NCBI RefSeq assembly: GCF_018812025.1
Contig: NC_063061.1
Location: forward strand, 32,297,697-32,361,696
Direction: 5' to 3'
Source of the DNA: Megalobrama amblycephala
Lineage: Eukaryota; Chordata; Actinopteri; Cypriniformes; Xenocyprididae
Length of the DNA: 64,000 bases
Shown here: one piece after another, positions 35,259 to 45,829 of the stretch
How the letters are laid out: each line of letters begins with the position of its first letter
Position numbering within the stretch: the first letter of the stretch is position 1
The notes under the pieces: model-generated
The model's input: the letters and a program-made list of their open reading frames with translations, nothing else
Told to the model about the DNA's origin: nothing
The model's database searches: none
Position numbers and translations under genes: made by a program

Positions 35259-35338
35259 ATGTCTCCTGCTTATTCCCTGTGAGCTAACCTGTGTTGCCTT
35301 AAAAAGGAAATTTTTTTTTAGGGTTGTCCCTTGGTAAG
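33278..35338. other. Non-coding stretch with low-complexity DNA and a promoter-like patch
   Basis: 33745-33990 is dense in ggcccagatctgg-like words on both strands (own entry). 34001-34034 has aagatggcggc (YY1-type) and 34087-34094 tgacgtca (CRE); an ATG in the YY1 word opens a 125-codon frame ending in hydrophobic low-complexity sequence, not recognised. Microsatellites: TG/CG 34411-34476, a 17-G run 34735-34751, (TA)n 35179-35256. The remainder shows nothing. Confidence 0.4.
33745..33990. repeat. Reiterated ggcccagatctgg words
   Basis: At least eight occurrences of ctgggccagatc, gatctggcccag or close variants in 250 bp, often as near palindromes, spaced irregularly. A degenerate satellite-like patch; several overlapping ORFs here are by-products of the repetition. 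Confidence 0.6.
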
Positions 35339-35341
35339 AGT

Positions 35342-35560
35342 CCAGGGTGGCGTAGTCGCTATTTGGTTAATCACCAAATCGTTGAACTATGTAAGTAACG
35401 ACGGAACTTGCAATGTTAGTTGGCTAACGATGCTTTTGGGAAACGCAAACCCCTGATTGAGAGAAAATCCAGTCTTTCATGCGATCTGCCTGTGTCCGTT
35501 TGAGTCTTTTCAAATAGCGCGCTATAGTTTGCTCGTTGGCTGGCAGAAGCGTGCCGCATT
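35342..35560 (+). repeat. Dispersed MITE-like repeat, inverted partner at 37680-37935
   Basis: gagtccagggtggcgtagtc through cgatgcttttgggaaacgca to tgctcgttggctggcagaag is matched in reverse complement at 37680-37935 with small insertions. The words gcgtttcccaaaagcatcg are those of a very common fish repeat. The pair frames 2.1 kb that holds partial VMO1-like copies. Confidence 0.7.
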
Positions 35561-36014
35561 GTTTGTCGTTGTTGAGTTCTTGGAGCTTTTGGCACAACTT
35601 GCACCATATGTTTTTTGGATCATCTTTTACCATTTCAAAGTGCATCCAATTGTACACTTTATCCCAGACATTGTTAAAGAATTAATCCCTGCCGCAAAGA
35701 TGCTCCTCTGCCGGTCACGGAACATGGAAGTGAAACTTACAATCTGTCACAGGGGTGGTTGGATTTATTCAAGCATGTTAAAAGTATTTATTAAAGGCTT
35801 CTATTCTTTTCACATTTTTATTTACAGCATTGACATAACAGGCTGTATATTAACCTATTGGGAAAGAACCGGTATGTCTATGTGAAAACAGGATATTGAG
35901 CGCCTCCAAATCTCGTTTCATAACACCTCTGCGAAGATTCGACTGAGATTGGTAGTCGAATCAGGCTCCTTCCTATTGAAGATTTGAATCGTCGACTATT
36001 CAGGGTCACCCCTA

Positions 36015-36222
36015 CTTCAAACTAAACCCTGCGGCGTACGTTCCACTTGGACACAAGTCCCTTTGACCCCACGACCCTCACTCAAGTCCATTCGACACAG
36101 TCAACAGTGATACGAAATGTCCTTTCGATGCTCCTCTCAAAACGTCTTCCTGTGGACTGAGCGCTCACATGCAGCCCAATAATGGCCAACAGTGTAAAAG
36201 CAAAGGAAATGAAGTGATGCAT
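36015..36222 (-). pseudogene. VMO1-like exon 1, broken partial copy
   Basis: Read on the minus strand from ATG at 36222 this gives a signal peptide (FAFTLLAIIGLHVSAQ) and then STGRR, parallel to exon 1 of the copy at 41338. A frameshift and a stop follow; the next frame resumes with GSWG and LCPSGTYAAGF, the first VMO1 repeat motif. The donor region has decayed (aagtagggg instead of agggtaagt). No other exons are adjacent, so this is a fragment. Confidence 0.7.
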
Positions 36223-37324
36223 TGTTACAGCAGTGGCCTGATGGATAAAAATGATTAATATAATTCTCTTTGGTCTCTAAACCAAAAACTGAAACCTGGG
36301 GGGTTTCTGAGCCATCTGTGATTGATCAGTGGAACCTGTCTGCTTCTTTATTGAGCCAATCAGAATAATAAATGTATATGGCTGAATTTATTGATAAACC
36401 AATCAGCAGCCAGGAACACTGAGCACACATCAATTCCTGTAAATGAACACACAAAAATTCAAACATCTGTTTAAAGTTTAAACAGCAGTGTCCTTGGAAA
36501 GTGTTCACCTCAGTAAAATGCCAATGAAATGCTGAGCTGATTTTGTAATTTTAAAAAGTTTAGAAATTGTAAGCAAATGGTAAGACCGACCTTAAAAACA
36601 TTCTGTAATTTACTCACTCACACTCATGTTGTTCTAAACCTGTATTACTTTATTTCAAGGAGAATTTCAAGGTGCGATAGAATTGAAAATTGAATTTACC
36701 TTGGCATAGTTGAATAACAAGAGTTCAGTACATGGAAATGACATACAGTGAGTCTCAAACTCCATTGTTTCCTCCTTCTTATGTAAATCTCATTTGTTTA
36801 AAAGACCTCCGGAGAACAAGCAAATCTCAAGATAACACCGACTGTTACGTAACAATCAGGATCATTAATATGTACTCCCCAATATTTGCATATGCCAGCC
36901 CATGTTCAAGGCATTACACAAGGGCACGAAGTATTAACGTCTGGATCTGTACACAGCTGAATCATCAGACTAGGTAAGCAAGCAAGGACAATAGCGAAAA
37001 ATGGCAGATGGAGCGATAATAACTGACATGATCCATGATAACATGATATTTTTAGTGATATTTGTAAATTGTCTTTCTAAATGTTTCATTAGCATGTTGC
37101 TAATGTACTTCTTAAATGTGGTTAAAGTTACCATCATTTCTTGCTGTATTCACAGAGACAAGACTGTCATTATTTTCATTTTTTTTAAACACTTGCAGTC
37201 TGTATAATTCATAAACCCTAACTAACCCTAACCCCAACTTCATTCTTTATAAATCTCTCCAACAGTGTGTATTGTTAGCTTTAGCCATGGAGCACCATCA
37301 AACTCATTCAGAATCAAATGTAAA
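36223..37324. other. Non-coding stretch between VMO1-like fragments
   Basis: Homology to the flank upstream of the 41338 copy persists for about 30 bp (cagtggcctgatggataaaa) and is then lost. No gene or element recognised in the rest. Confidence 0.4.
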
Positions 37325-37679
37325 CATCCCCTCATCTCATATTCTTTCTATTAACATGTCCCTTTAGGGGCTCCGTAGAGCACAAGTAATCTGGATTTGG
37401 TCATTTGAAAAAGTGTGTATCTGGATCAGGGTGATCCAATCCAATGTTGCTTTGAAAAACCAGCACAAAAGTAAAATGGATTACCTGATCCTGGATAGCA
37501 AAATATGGGATTTCCAAGTCCAGATCATTTTGATCCAGATGAATCTTTTTGAACAACTGGCCCCTGGAGATTAAATGACTAACTGCAACTCCACAGTTTT
37601 AAACCTTTGAAGCACTAATCCACCAGTGTATTAGCAAAATAGTCAATGCCCAACTTACCCTCAGACTGACCCTGCGGCT
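37325..37679 (-). repeat. Duplicate of VMO1-like intron 1, broken at the exon border
   Basis: Matches 40806-41160 with few differences, including the splice-donor region (cttaccctcagactg) and the first exon bases ctgcgg. It then switches abruptly to the dispersed repeat at 37680. This is a third copy of the exon 1/intron 1 junction, so the locus was duplicated and then rearranged at repeat borders. Confidence 0.75.
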
Positions 37680-37935
37680 TCTGCCAGCCAACGAGCAAAC
37701 TATAGCGCACTATTTGAAAAGACTCAAATGGACACAGGCAGATCGCGTGAAAGACTGGATTTTCTCTCAATCAAGGGTGCGTTTCCCAAAAGCATCGTTA
37801 GCCAACTAACATTTGCAAGTTCCGTCGTTATTTACATAGTTTTGGTGTTTCCCGAAACCATAGTTCATACTGTGGCGGGACACAGAGGGATTGAAGATTA
37901 ACAAATGACGACTACGCCACCCTGGACTCTTAAAT

Positions 37936-39496
37936 GTAAACATCCAAATAAACACTGTACTTTCGCAATTAGACATGCTGCATGATGAACACTTTGTAAA
38001 GATCCATTTTGAGGGTTATATTAGCTGTGTGAACTTTGTTTATGCTGTTTAAGGCAGTCACGAGCTCAGGGGCGGAGAGCCTGAGGATTAAAGGGGAAGC
38101 AGCCTGAATCAGCGCATTTATAATAATGCCCCAAAACAGGCAGTTAAAAAAATGAATAAAAAAAATCTATGGGGTATTTTGAGCTGAAACTTCACAGACA
38201 CATTCAGGGGACACCTTAGACTTATATTACATCTTGTGAAAATGACCCTGCAATACATGAACAACCCGTTGTCTGTACTTCACCTGTCACTGATGCTAGC
38301 ACCAAAGCCTTATGATGTGATATTATTGATTCCTAACGTGTCGTGCGTGCCAGAGCCAGTCGCGTTTCCACTGTCATATATGCGATGCTAAGGCTACTTA
38401 TGTTAACCATTGCGATAATAAATACACGTTTATGGAAAATATCAGAGACTGCTTGAGGAACGAAGACAATTCTTATGTGATTATAATTTAATTGGTTTAA
38501 TGTTTTATCTGTCTCTTCCCTGTGCCTGTTGATTCCTGACAAATGCATATCTTTCACAGATTCACATCCATAGACTGTAAACACACACTCCGATTAACTC
38601 GCATAACTCATAACTCCTGTTGATCTTCTCATGAGCTCCCTCTGTTGCTCTGGCTGAAAGGACTCAGGATAGATAGACGAAGAGATCGCGCAAACATCCT
38701 CGGATAGCAATCATCGCATAATTAGAGGAAACATACATAGAAATGCTCAGAAAAGTGACGTAAACATAGGGTATGTTATCAATATATTTCTAAATGTGTA
38801 ATCCTTTGGATTTAAAAGCCTTAGTGGAGTTGTTTTTTGCGTTCTTGTGATAGCAAATAAAAGGAAGCAGGCGCAACTGAATAGGTCTGTGTTTTCTTTT
38901 TATGTCAATATAAATGATCAGTTAGATTCAGCATGATTGAGTGTGCACTCCTGACATAAATTAATAAATTACTATTACTGTAACATTTTTTATTGTAAAA
39001 CATTGTTCAAATATTGATGCCGGAATCTTAAATCTTTAAGTAAAAAACAAACGTTCGCAAGTTTGGATCGTTAAATCTTGAATTACTGTCAACTGTTGAA
39101 TGAATGAGTGTCACGTCGGTCAAGTCTAGCTTGTTTACTTAGAACCGGAAGACGCTCCCACCTTTGACGCAAGGCCTCATGGGGCGTAGGAAACTTGTGG
39201 ATAGAAGAATCACTAATATACTAGAATAAAATAATATCAAATTCAATAATAGGGTGGGATGATGTCCAGTCAGCCTCAGATTCTTGTAGGCTTTGTTTTG
39301 TGATAATGACCGACTGACTGTGAATTATCCCTTACAAAACTGTTGTATGACATGGTTCATGTTAGCTGATTGTAGTATGATGATCAATTGTCTTCTTGCT
39401 GTTCTTGTTGTCATCCTCCTACACCTGAAAGAACAAACAGATTTAGTTGATCTGCAGTATGTGTCAGTCTGAGGATTAGATAGCGATCACATCACC
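37936..39496. other. Non-coding stretch downstream of the VMO1-like locus
   Basis: No gene or complete transposon seen. 38080-38330 and 38340-38900 have no recognisable repeats. This is the 3' side of the VMO1-like locus; AATAAA-type signals on the minus strand are not evident close to the stop. Confidence 0.35.
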
Positions 39497-41338
39497 TTAA
39501 TCACAGCAGTACATTTGCGCGTCATTGAGAGCGGTGTCATCTCCACTCCACTGTCGCTTTTGTACCCGCGTCTTGATGCCGCAGATTCCTCTTCCATCAC
39601 ACGCTGAGCTCCATTTGCCCCAATTACCCCAGCCTGTGCCATCACCCTGAAGCAAATGACCTTGACTGCAGTTGAACCTGGAGAAAATTCAGATGTGACA
39701 ATATTATTATAAAATATGTAACTGTGCTGCTGAATTGAATGTCAGTCACATGATCACCTGCAGCCTATGGCATAATCACAACCACGATCAGCAGCACGGA
39801 CTGAGTGTGATATTAATTGAACTGCTTGATGAGGGAATACAGAGTCTTTAAATAGCAAAATAAATCCAGGATGACTTACAGCAGCACATTCTTACCTGAT
39901 GTTGTTTGCGGCCATATGATCATCCTTTCCTTGGTCAGGTTCGACTCTCAGCTGGAAAGCTTTTAAGAATCCCGAAGGACATCCACTTGATATTTGTCCA
40001 CTCACCCCAGCTGAAGAAAAGACAAAGAGGTTTCTTGATCAAATTGATTATTATTTTAAAGAAAATCCTTAATTCACTTATCTAGCTTAAACACTTGAAT
40101 GTAAGAATTGATAATAATCAGACTTCCATTATTATCCTGCTTTGGACTCCACATGTGCGCCTGATGATATTCTGATCAAATGTACACAGTGAAGACGAAT
40201 CACATTAAGTGCTGTATCATCAACGTCACGACGAGGAGAATGTCGTTCCACCTTAAAACAACAAAAACACTGAGACAAATGAAAGAGCTGAAACTAACCC
40301 AACCATTGTAACATTTAAATTCTCATAGTAACATTTATCTTCATGTTCTTTACAGACCCTTAAAAAATCTTAAGCAGGTGCAGCAGGGGCCAGTTGTTCA
40401 ATAAGTAATCTGATTGGATTGGATCAAATGGGTTGTTCAAAAAGAAAAGAAAAAAAGGATTCTGAAATCAGATTAGATCACAAAATCCAATCTGAATAAA
40501 ATCATCAGTTTCTGTTGTTCAAAACTTTTTAGTAAATTGGGATATTTGATCCAAAAAAATCTGAATGACTGATCCCCTCAGAAGGGTGGATTTCAGGAAC
40601 AAAAATGTATTAAAACTGCTCAAAAATACAATTATTTTGCTCTTGATTATCTTAACTGTTAAAGTTATAAATTAGAAGTAGTCATATTTAGCCTTTCGGT
40701 AAACTAATGTGCTGTAAAGTAAAAAAAAGAGATTTTGGTGCCATAAAATAATCCCCAAACAGATAAAAAAGTATCAAACAAAAATACTATATTTAACTCA
40801 AAATCCCCCCCATCTCATATTCTTTCTATCATCATGTCCCTTTAGGGGCTCCGTAGAGCACAAGTAATCTGGATTTGGTAATTTGAAAAAGTGTGTATCT
40901 GGATCAGGGTGATCCAATCCAATTTTGCTTTGAAAAACCAGCACAAAAGTAAAATGGATTACCTGATCCTAGATAGCAAATTATGGGATTTCCAAATCCA
41001 GATCATTTTGATCCAGATGAAACCTTTTTGAACAACTGGCCCCTGGAGATTAAATGACTAACTGCAACTCCACAGTTTTGAACCTCTGAAGCACTAATCC
41101 ACCAGTGTATTAGCAAAATAGTCAATGCCCAACTTACCCTCAGACTGAATCCTGCGGCATACGTTCCTCTTGGACACATGTCCTGATCCCCCCATGACCC
41201 CCAGTACATTCCGTTAGACACGGACAACACTGATTTGTATTTTCGCGGTATGCTCCACACAAAACTTCCTGTGGACTGAACGCTCACATGCTGCCCAATA
41301 ACGGCTAGCAGTAAAAACATGGAACGGAGGCGACGCAT
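39497..41338 (-). pseudogene. VMO1-like gene (vitelline membrane outer layer protein 1 family), four exons, probably inactivated
   Basis: VMO1 proteins are small secreted beta-prism proteins of three similar repeats. Exons (minus): 41338-41138 with ATG, signal peptide (LRSMFLLLAVIGQHVSVQ) and repeat 1 (WGSWG, MCPRGTYAAGFSLR); 40251-40136 (DDTALNVIRLHC); 40010-39896 (WGEWTNIKW, CPSGFLKAFQLRVEP); 39677-39497 (third repeat, GWGNWGKWSSAC, GICGIKTRV, GDDTALNDAQMYC, stop). Exon 1 (gtaagt), exon 3 (gtaaga) and all acceptors look normal. Exon 2 would end gcagg|ataata, where a GT donor is expected, and reading through meets TAA TAA. Exon 3 has one extra base near 39982. Either could be an assembly error; both together suggest a pseudogene of about 203 codons. 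Confidence 0.75.
40384..41045. mobile_element. MITE in VMO1-like intron 1, TIR caggggccagttgttcaa
   Basis: Left end 40384-40401 caggggccagttgttcaa and right end 41028-41045 ttgaacaactggcccctg are perfect inverted repeats. Sub-terminal parts share tctgatt/aatctg words. The right half is also present in the duplicate at 37325-37570, so insertion predates the local duplication. Confidence 0.7.
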
Positions 41339-42257
41339 TGCTACAGCACTGACCTGACCGATAAAAAATACTGATTGTTAGATTAATTTTCAGGTAGACT
41401 ATCTGCAGCCTCAAAGCTATCTATCATCAGTTGATCAAGCAGACGCCAAGACGGCGTACCATAACATTCTCAAGTTAAGGAAGAAGCCTCATATTAATAC
41501 ACAAGATTTAGCAAAATCATCCACGATATCCAGGCCGTCCAATCGTTACTCAAAGATCAACCCCTACCATATGTGGCATATTAAGAAATCCTGCTAACTA
41601 GTAAGAGAGGGCAGATGTTCAAATGCATTCGTGTCTTGAGTTCCTGTTTGCGTGAGTGTATAAAGCCTAGATCTGGTTTTGTCTAGGTGTGTCCATGATG
41701 TGCAGATAACATAACGAAAACAAGTTACACAAGGGCAGTGTCAGGTTTTTGCAGGAGTGAGGACCCAGGTGCAAAATGAACAATAAAGGGATTTTATTAC
41801 AACTCTAAAGACAAGGCACAACAGGGAGATTAAGGTGTCAAACAGTCAAACAGCAGGGCAGGGCAGGGCAGACGACACAATGACAGGCAGGGAGGATGGT
41901 CTAAGGTGACAAGACTTGAGGACAGCTTGGGAAACAGCACCAGGTGGGATGAAGGTGGGAAGAACCAGTCAGGAATACGAGGAACTCAAGGCTTGATGCT
42001 GATCTCACAGAGACGGTGTACCATAACAGGCTTGATGCTGATCTCACAAGTAGTTCCAGTCTTGGCTGTCAGGCAGTCAAAAACAGTGGCCAGGAAAACT
42101 CAGGAAACAGGGCAGAGGAGGGCAAGAACAGACACAAGACTCAAACAATAGACAAGACAAAACAGGCAAGGCACAAGAGAGAGTTCATAAAATAAAACAT
42201 GAGGCAACAAACACTGAAGCAGAGAACTAAGACTAGAGAAACAAAAGAAATAAAATA
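41339..42257. other. 5' side of the VMO1-like locus and a retroelement-like tail
   Basis: 41339-41735 shows nothing clear. From 42250 back to 41738 the minus strand reads like a retroelement terminal region: low-complexity text, AATAAA (minus, near 41788) and an end cacctgggtcctcactcc then cctgacactgccc. It also holds a direct repeat of aggcttgatgctgatctcac (41990 and 42029). Could be a solo LTR or a LINE 3' end; not assigned. Confidence 0.35.
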
Positions 42258-43160
42258 CAAACCCGATTCCAAAAAAGTTGGGACACTGTACAAATTGTGA
42301 ATTCTTGTCTAATACAGGCTTCTAGTTGCTCAACTGTCTTAGGTCTTCTTTGTCGCATCTTCCTCTTTATGATGCGCCAAATGTTTTCTATGGGTGAAAG
42401 ATCTGGACTGCAGGCTGGCCATTTCAGTACCTGGATCCTTCTTCTATGCAGCCATGATGTTGTAATTGATGCAGTATGTGGTCTGGCATTGTCATGTTGG
42501 AAAATGCAAGGTCTTCCCTGAAAGAGACAACAACTGGATGGGAGCATATGTTGTTCTAGAACTTGGATATACCTTTCAGCATTGATGGTGCCTTTCCAGA
42601 TGTGTAAGCTGCCCATGCCACACGCACTCATGCAACCCCATACCATCAGAGATGCAGGCTTCTGAACTGAGCGCTGATGAACAACTTGGGTTGTCCTTGT
42701 CCTCTTTAGTCCGGATGACATGGCGTCCCAGTTTTCCAAAAAGAACTTCAAATTTTGATTCGTCTGACCACAGAACAGTTTTCCACTTTGCCACAGTCCA
42801 TTTTAAATGAGCCTTGGCCCAGAGAAAACGCCTGCGCTTCTGGATCATGTTTAGATATGGCTTCTTTTTTGACCTATAGAGTTTTAGCCGGCAACGGCGA
42901 ATGGCACGGTGGATTGTGTTCACCGACAATGTTTTCTGGAAGTATTCCTGAGCCCATGTTGTGATTTCCATTACAGTAGTAATGGAAATCACAACAAAAA
43001 GTTGGGCCACTGTACAAATACATTTTCTCAGTTTAAACATTTGATATGTCATCTATGTTGTATTCTGAATAAAATATTGAAATTTGAAACTTCCACATCA
43101 TTGCATTCTGTTTTTATTCACAACTTGTACAGTGTCCCAACTTTTTTGGAATCGGGTTTG
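42258..43160 (-). mobile_element. Rearranged Tc1-like element (copy A) with palindromic junction
   Basis: Ends caaacccgattccaaaaaag (left) and its mirror (right) are flanked by TA. Inside, the transposase runs minus, but the right terminal 160 bp are the 3'-side flank of the element in the opposite orientation, as shown by comparison with copy B (54500-54644). The switch occurs at a 17-bp-arm palindrome (42958-42995). So one end has been replaced by an inverted copy of the other. 903 bp versus 1576 bp in copy B. Confidence 0.8.
42296..43000 (-). pseudogene. Tc1-like transposase remnant in copy A
   Basis: Minus-strand frames give ATVMEITTWAQEYFQKT, SVNTIHRAIRRCRLKLYR, the first catalytic Asp in VLWSDESKF, then after a frame change LMVWGCMSACGMGSLHIWKG, the second Asp in FQHDNARPHTA and SPDLSPIENIWR. 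The frame change lies near 42690 (deletion next to the cagcgctcag word). The helix-turn-helix is missing at the palindrome and the extreme C-terminus runs into the left inverted repeat. Dead copy. Confidence 0.75.
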
Positions 43161-43448
43161 TAGTATGGATGTCCTACTCAACCAAGAATGCAACTTGACC
43201 AAATATTAAAGTATTAAAATGAAATTTGAATTTGTGCCGCATCAAAAGAACTTTTAGAATTTGCCATTTTAACTAAATAAACACATTATTATTGATATAA
43301 TTACGCCTTCAGAAGGGTAAGAAAGTTTAGGATAACAGGGTTGTCAATATTACACTTTAATTTGATGTTTTATTAATAGAGTTCAGGACTGGCAGTTTCA
43401 GATAATTTGATTAATTAACATGAGTGGAGCACATTCATTAACGGCAAG

Positions 43449-43523
<75 letters not shown>
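43161..43523. other. Non-coding spacer with TG/TA microsatellite
   Basis: Only a (TG)n(TA)n run at 43450-43519 is notable; it abuts the BEL/Pao 3' LTR directly. Confidence 0.5.
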
Positions 43524-43524
<1 letters not shown>

Positions 43525-43938
43525 GTGCTGTCCTCACTGCAGTGTAGCAACTGCAGCTATACAGCCAGCTAACTCTGATACAAAATGACGAAAAGTCGTA
43601 GTGAGCAATTTCTTGCTGTTTACTGTGGCTTTCAACATCATCTTACATGACAGAGTGAAAACTGTAACAAAGGAAAAAAGTTTGAATGTTTTAACAAATC
43701 TTGTCTAATGAAATATATCTGTATCTGCATGTAAATAAACACTGTAACTATGTTTGGTCTTTTCTTTTAAACATTATTGTAACATCAACTTATTAACATA
43801 ATGAATTTTGTACTTACGACATTGCTTCTAGCGCTAACAACAGATGGATTGCATGTACACACATACTGTCAACTTCCTTCTTTCCTTACAGGAAATAACC
43901 TCTAACCCCGAACTCCAGATCTACATCATATCAAAATA
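43524..43938 (-). repeat. BEL/Pao 3' LTR
   Basis: On the minus strand it runs from tattttgatatgatgtagat to gtgaggacagcaca. Matches 49825-50239 over its full length. Exact ends are uncertain by about 5 bp. Confidence 0.8.
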
Positions 43939-44039
43939 AAAAGTCCTTAACATTTTGCCTTAATGGCAACACACTCCCCGCCTGCCATCTGTGAGGTCAC
44001 TACACTTAACAAGTTATGTATTAACTAAACATATGAACA

Positions 44040-44590
44040 TCATTCTTTACTCAGAAGCAAAACAAGTTCCGTCACTGGTCTAAGGTACTTTTTTGAATGT
44101 CCTTGATCCGTGGTCTTCAATTCCACCTTACGGACTTTCCCGTCTTCTCCAGGAATAACCTTTGTGATTATCGCCATAGGCCAGTTGTTGCGGACAACTA
44201 GGTTGTCTTTGAGGAGGACGACATCTCCTTCCTGCAGATTTTGGTGGGACTTGGTCCATTTCTTCCGGCCTTGTAAAGTTGACAAGTACACTTGTCTCCA
44301 ACAGCACCAGAACATGTTGGACAAGGCTTGTACTTGTCTCCACTGCTTGGTTAAGAGGTCTCTGTCCGTAAAGTCTCCTGGAGGAGGTGGAGTACCGACT
44401 TTCTGAGTTAATAACATAGATGGTGTGAGAATGAATGGATCCTCTGGATCATTTGAAACTGGAACCAGAGGCCTTGCATCATAATTAGTGTGCACAAGAC
44501 TTCATGGGTCAGGCGAGTGCCATTTTCAAGAAGCATTGACTCCAGAATCCTTCGAGCCACTCCAATGAGGCGTTCCCATGAACCACCCAT
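44040..44590 (-). pseudogene. BEL/Pao integrase C-terminal part
   Basis: Frames at 44408-44590 (GGSWERLIGVARRILESMLL, containing the catalytic Glu) and 44040-44495 (DARPLVPVSNDPEDPFILTP, then WTKSHQNLQEGDVVLLKDNL and WPMAIITKVIPGEDGKVRKV) give the end of Pao polyprotein: the end of the DDE core and the basic C-terminal domain. They lie in different frames, so one indel sits near 44490. The ORF ends normally at 44040. Confidence 0.75.
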
Positions 44591-45200
44591 GTGCTAAGCA
44601 TGTGGTAGGTTAAACACCCAGGAGCATCCTTGTTGGTGTAGGTACCTCTGCACAGCGGTGTCTGGTTGGTCTGTGCTCATCCCGAGTTCTCTGCAGGCCC
44701 TTATGAAATTCGTGCCACAATCTGACCGCAGTTGTTTGGCTGGTCCTCTTATGGCAAAGAAAAGCCTTAAGGCATTGATACAACTCGAAGTGTCCATTGA
44801 GGCAATCACCTCAATGTGAACCGCCCTGGAGCTCATACAACAGAATAATATGGCCCACCTCTTGCTCTCAGGCTGAACTCCTCTTGTACGTCTGGTAGTG
44901 ATGTGCCATGGTCCGAAGACATCTAACCCCACATACGTGAAGGGAGGGCAGGCTTTGAGACGCTCTGGTGGCAAATCCGCCATTAACTGCTCCTGCATCC
45001 GTCCTCTGAGTCTACGACAGGTCATGCATTTGTGAAGAGTTGAGTTAATGAGTCTTTTACCTCCCAAAATCCAGAGTCCTGCAGCTCTCACAGCGCTTCT
45101 GTTAAATGGCGGCCCTGATGTTTTACTTGGGTATGATGATGTCTGATGAGCAGCAAGGAAACATGGTTGTCTTTTGGGAGAATTACAGGGTTCTTTTGAT
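44591..45200 (-). pseudogene. BEL/Pao integrase core with premature stop
   Basis: Minus frame 45091-44594: a CMTCRRLRG zinc-finger end, the first Asp in YVGLDVFGPW, AVHIEVIASMDTSSC, and the second Asp in RSDCGTNFIRA. The frame then reads NLPHA and stops at TAG (44594-44596); the same frame continues beyond with HMGGSWER, so this is a single stop inside the core rather than the protein end. Upstream of 45091 the frame is broken up to the RNase H part. Confidence 0.75.
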
Positions 45201-45829
45201 TGATCTCTACGTCTGCGTTTTTCAGGCGACCTCCGATACAGATGAGGTCATTCTGCAAAATAGGGTTGAGACAACGTAGACAGCTGTTTATAGGAATTGT
45301 CTCATCTCTTTCTAGAGCCTCAAATTCCTTTCCGAATGCTTTTCTCTGTACGGCTCTAATGATGACTTCTCTGGCTTGGGAAAGCTCATCCAGAGAGCAA
45401 GGCAGCTCACATGTCCATCATGTTAGGGGACTTGTAAGATCTTGCAACATGAATTAAGAGTGCTACAGCTCGCTGGAGAGTGTTGAAGGTGGAGAACCTC
45501 CCAAAACGCTCTATGCTGAGACCTTTCTCATGTAGTTGGGTGGCATAACTCTTCACATCCAGACAAATTTCCGCATCCAATTCTGGCGAGACTAAACTGA
45601 ACGACTGAATAGGCTGTGAATGGAAAGCTTACGCAGAAAGGTAGGTCTGAACCACATGTTTGTGTGAGACGTGATGCTGTTGACACAATGTAGCGGATTG
45701 TCCTCTGTGCGTACTGTGCCACTGTTCAGGATTTGTGGTTTGTCGAATACGCTGGACTCGATTGTGGACATATACATAAAACCGTCTGGATTGGTTATGA
45801 ATGTATCCAAGAACCACTCTGCTATCAGT
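45201..45829 (-). pseudogene. BEL/Pao RNase H tail and RNase H-integrase linker, decayed
   Basis: After the TAA at 45830-45832 the same frame goes on TDSRVVLGYIHNQSRRFYVY, so the RNase H is cut by one premature stop. Past 45720 the reading shifts (SATLCQ versus NPLHCVNS frames) and later pieces are in several frames. No intact ORF. Confidence 0.65.
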
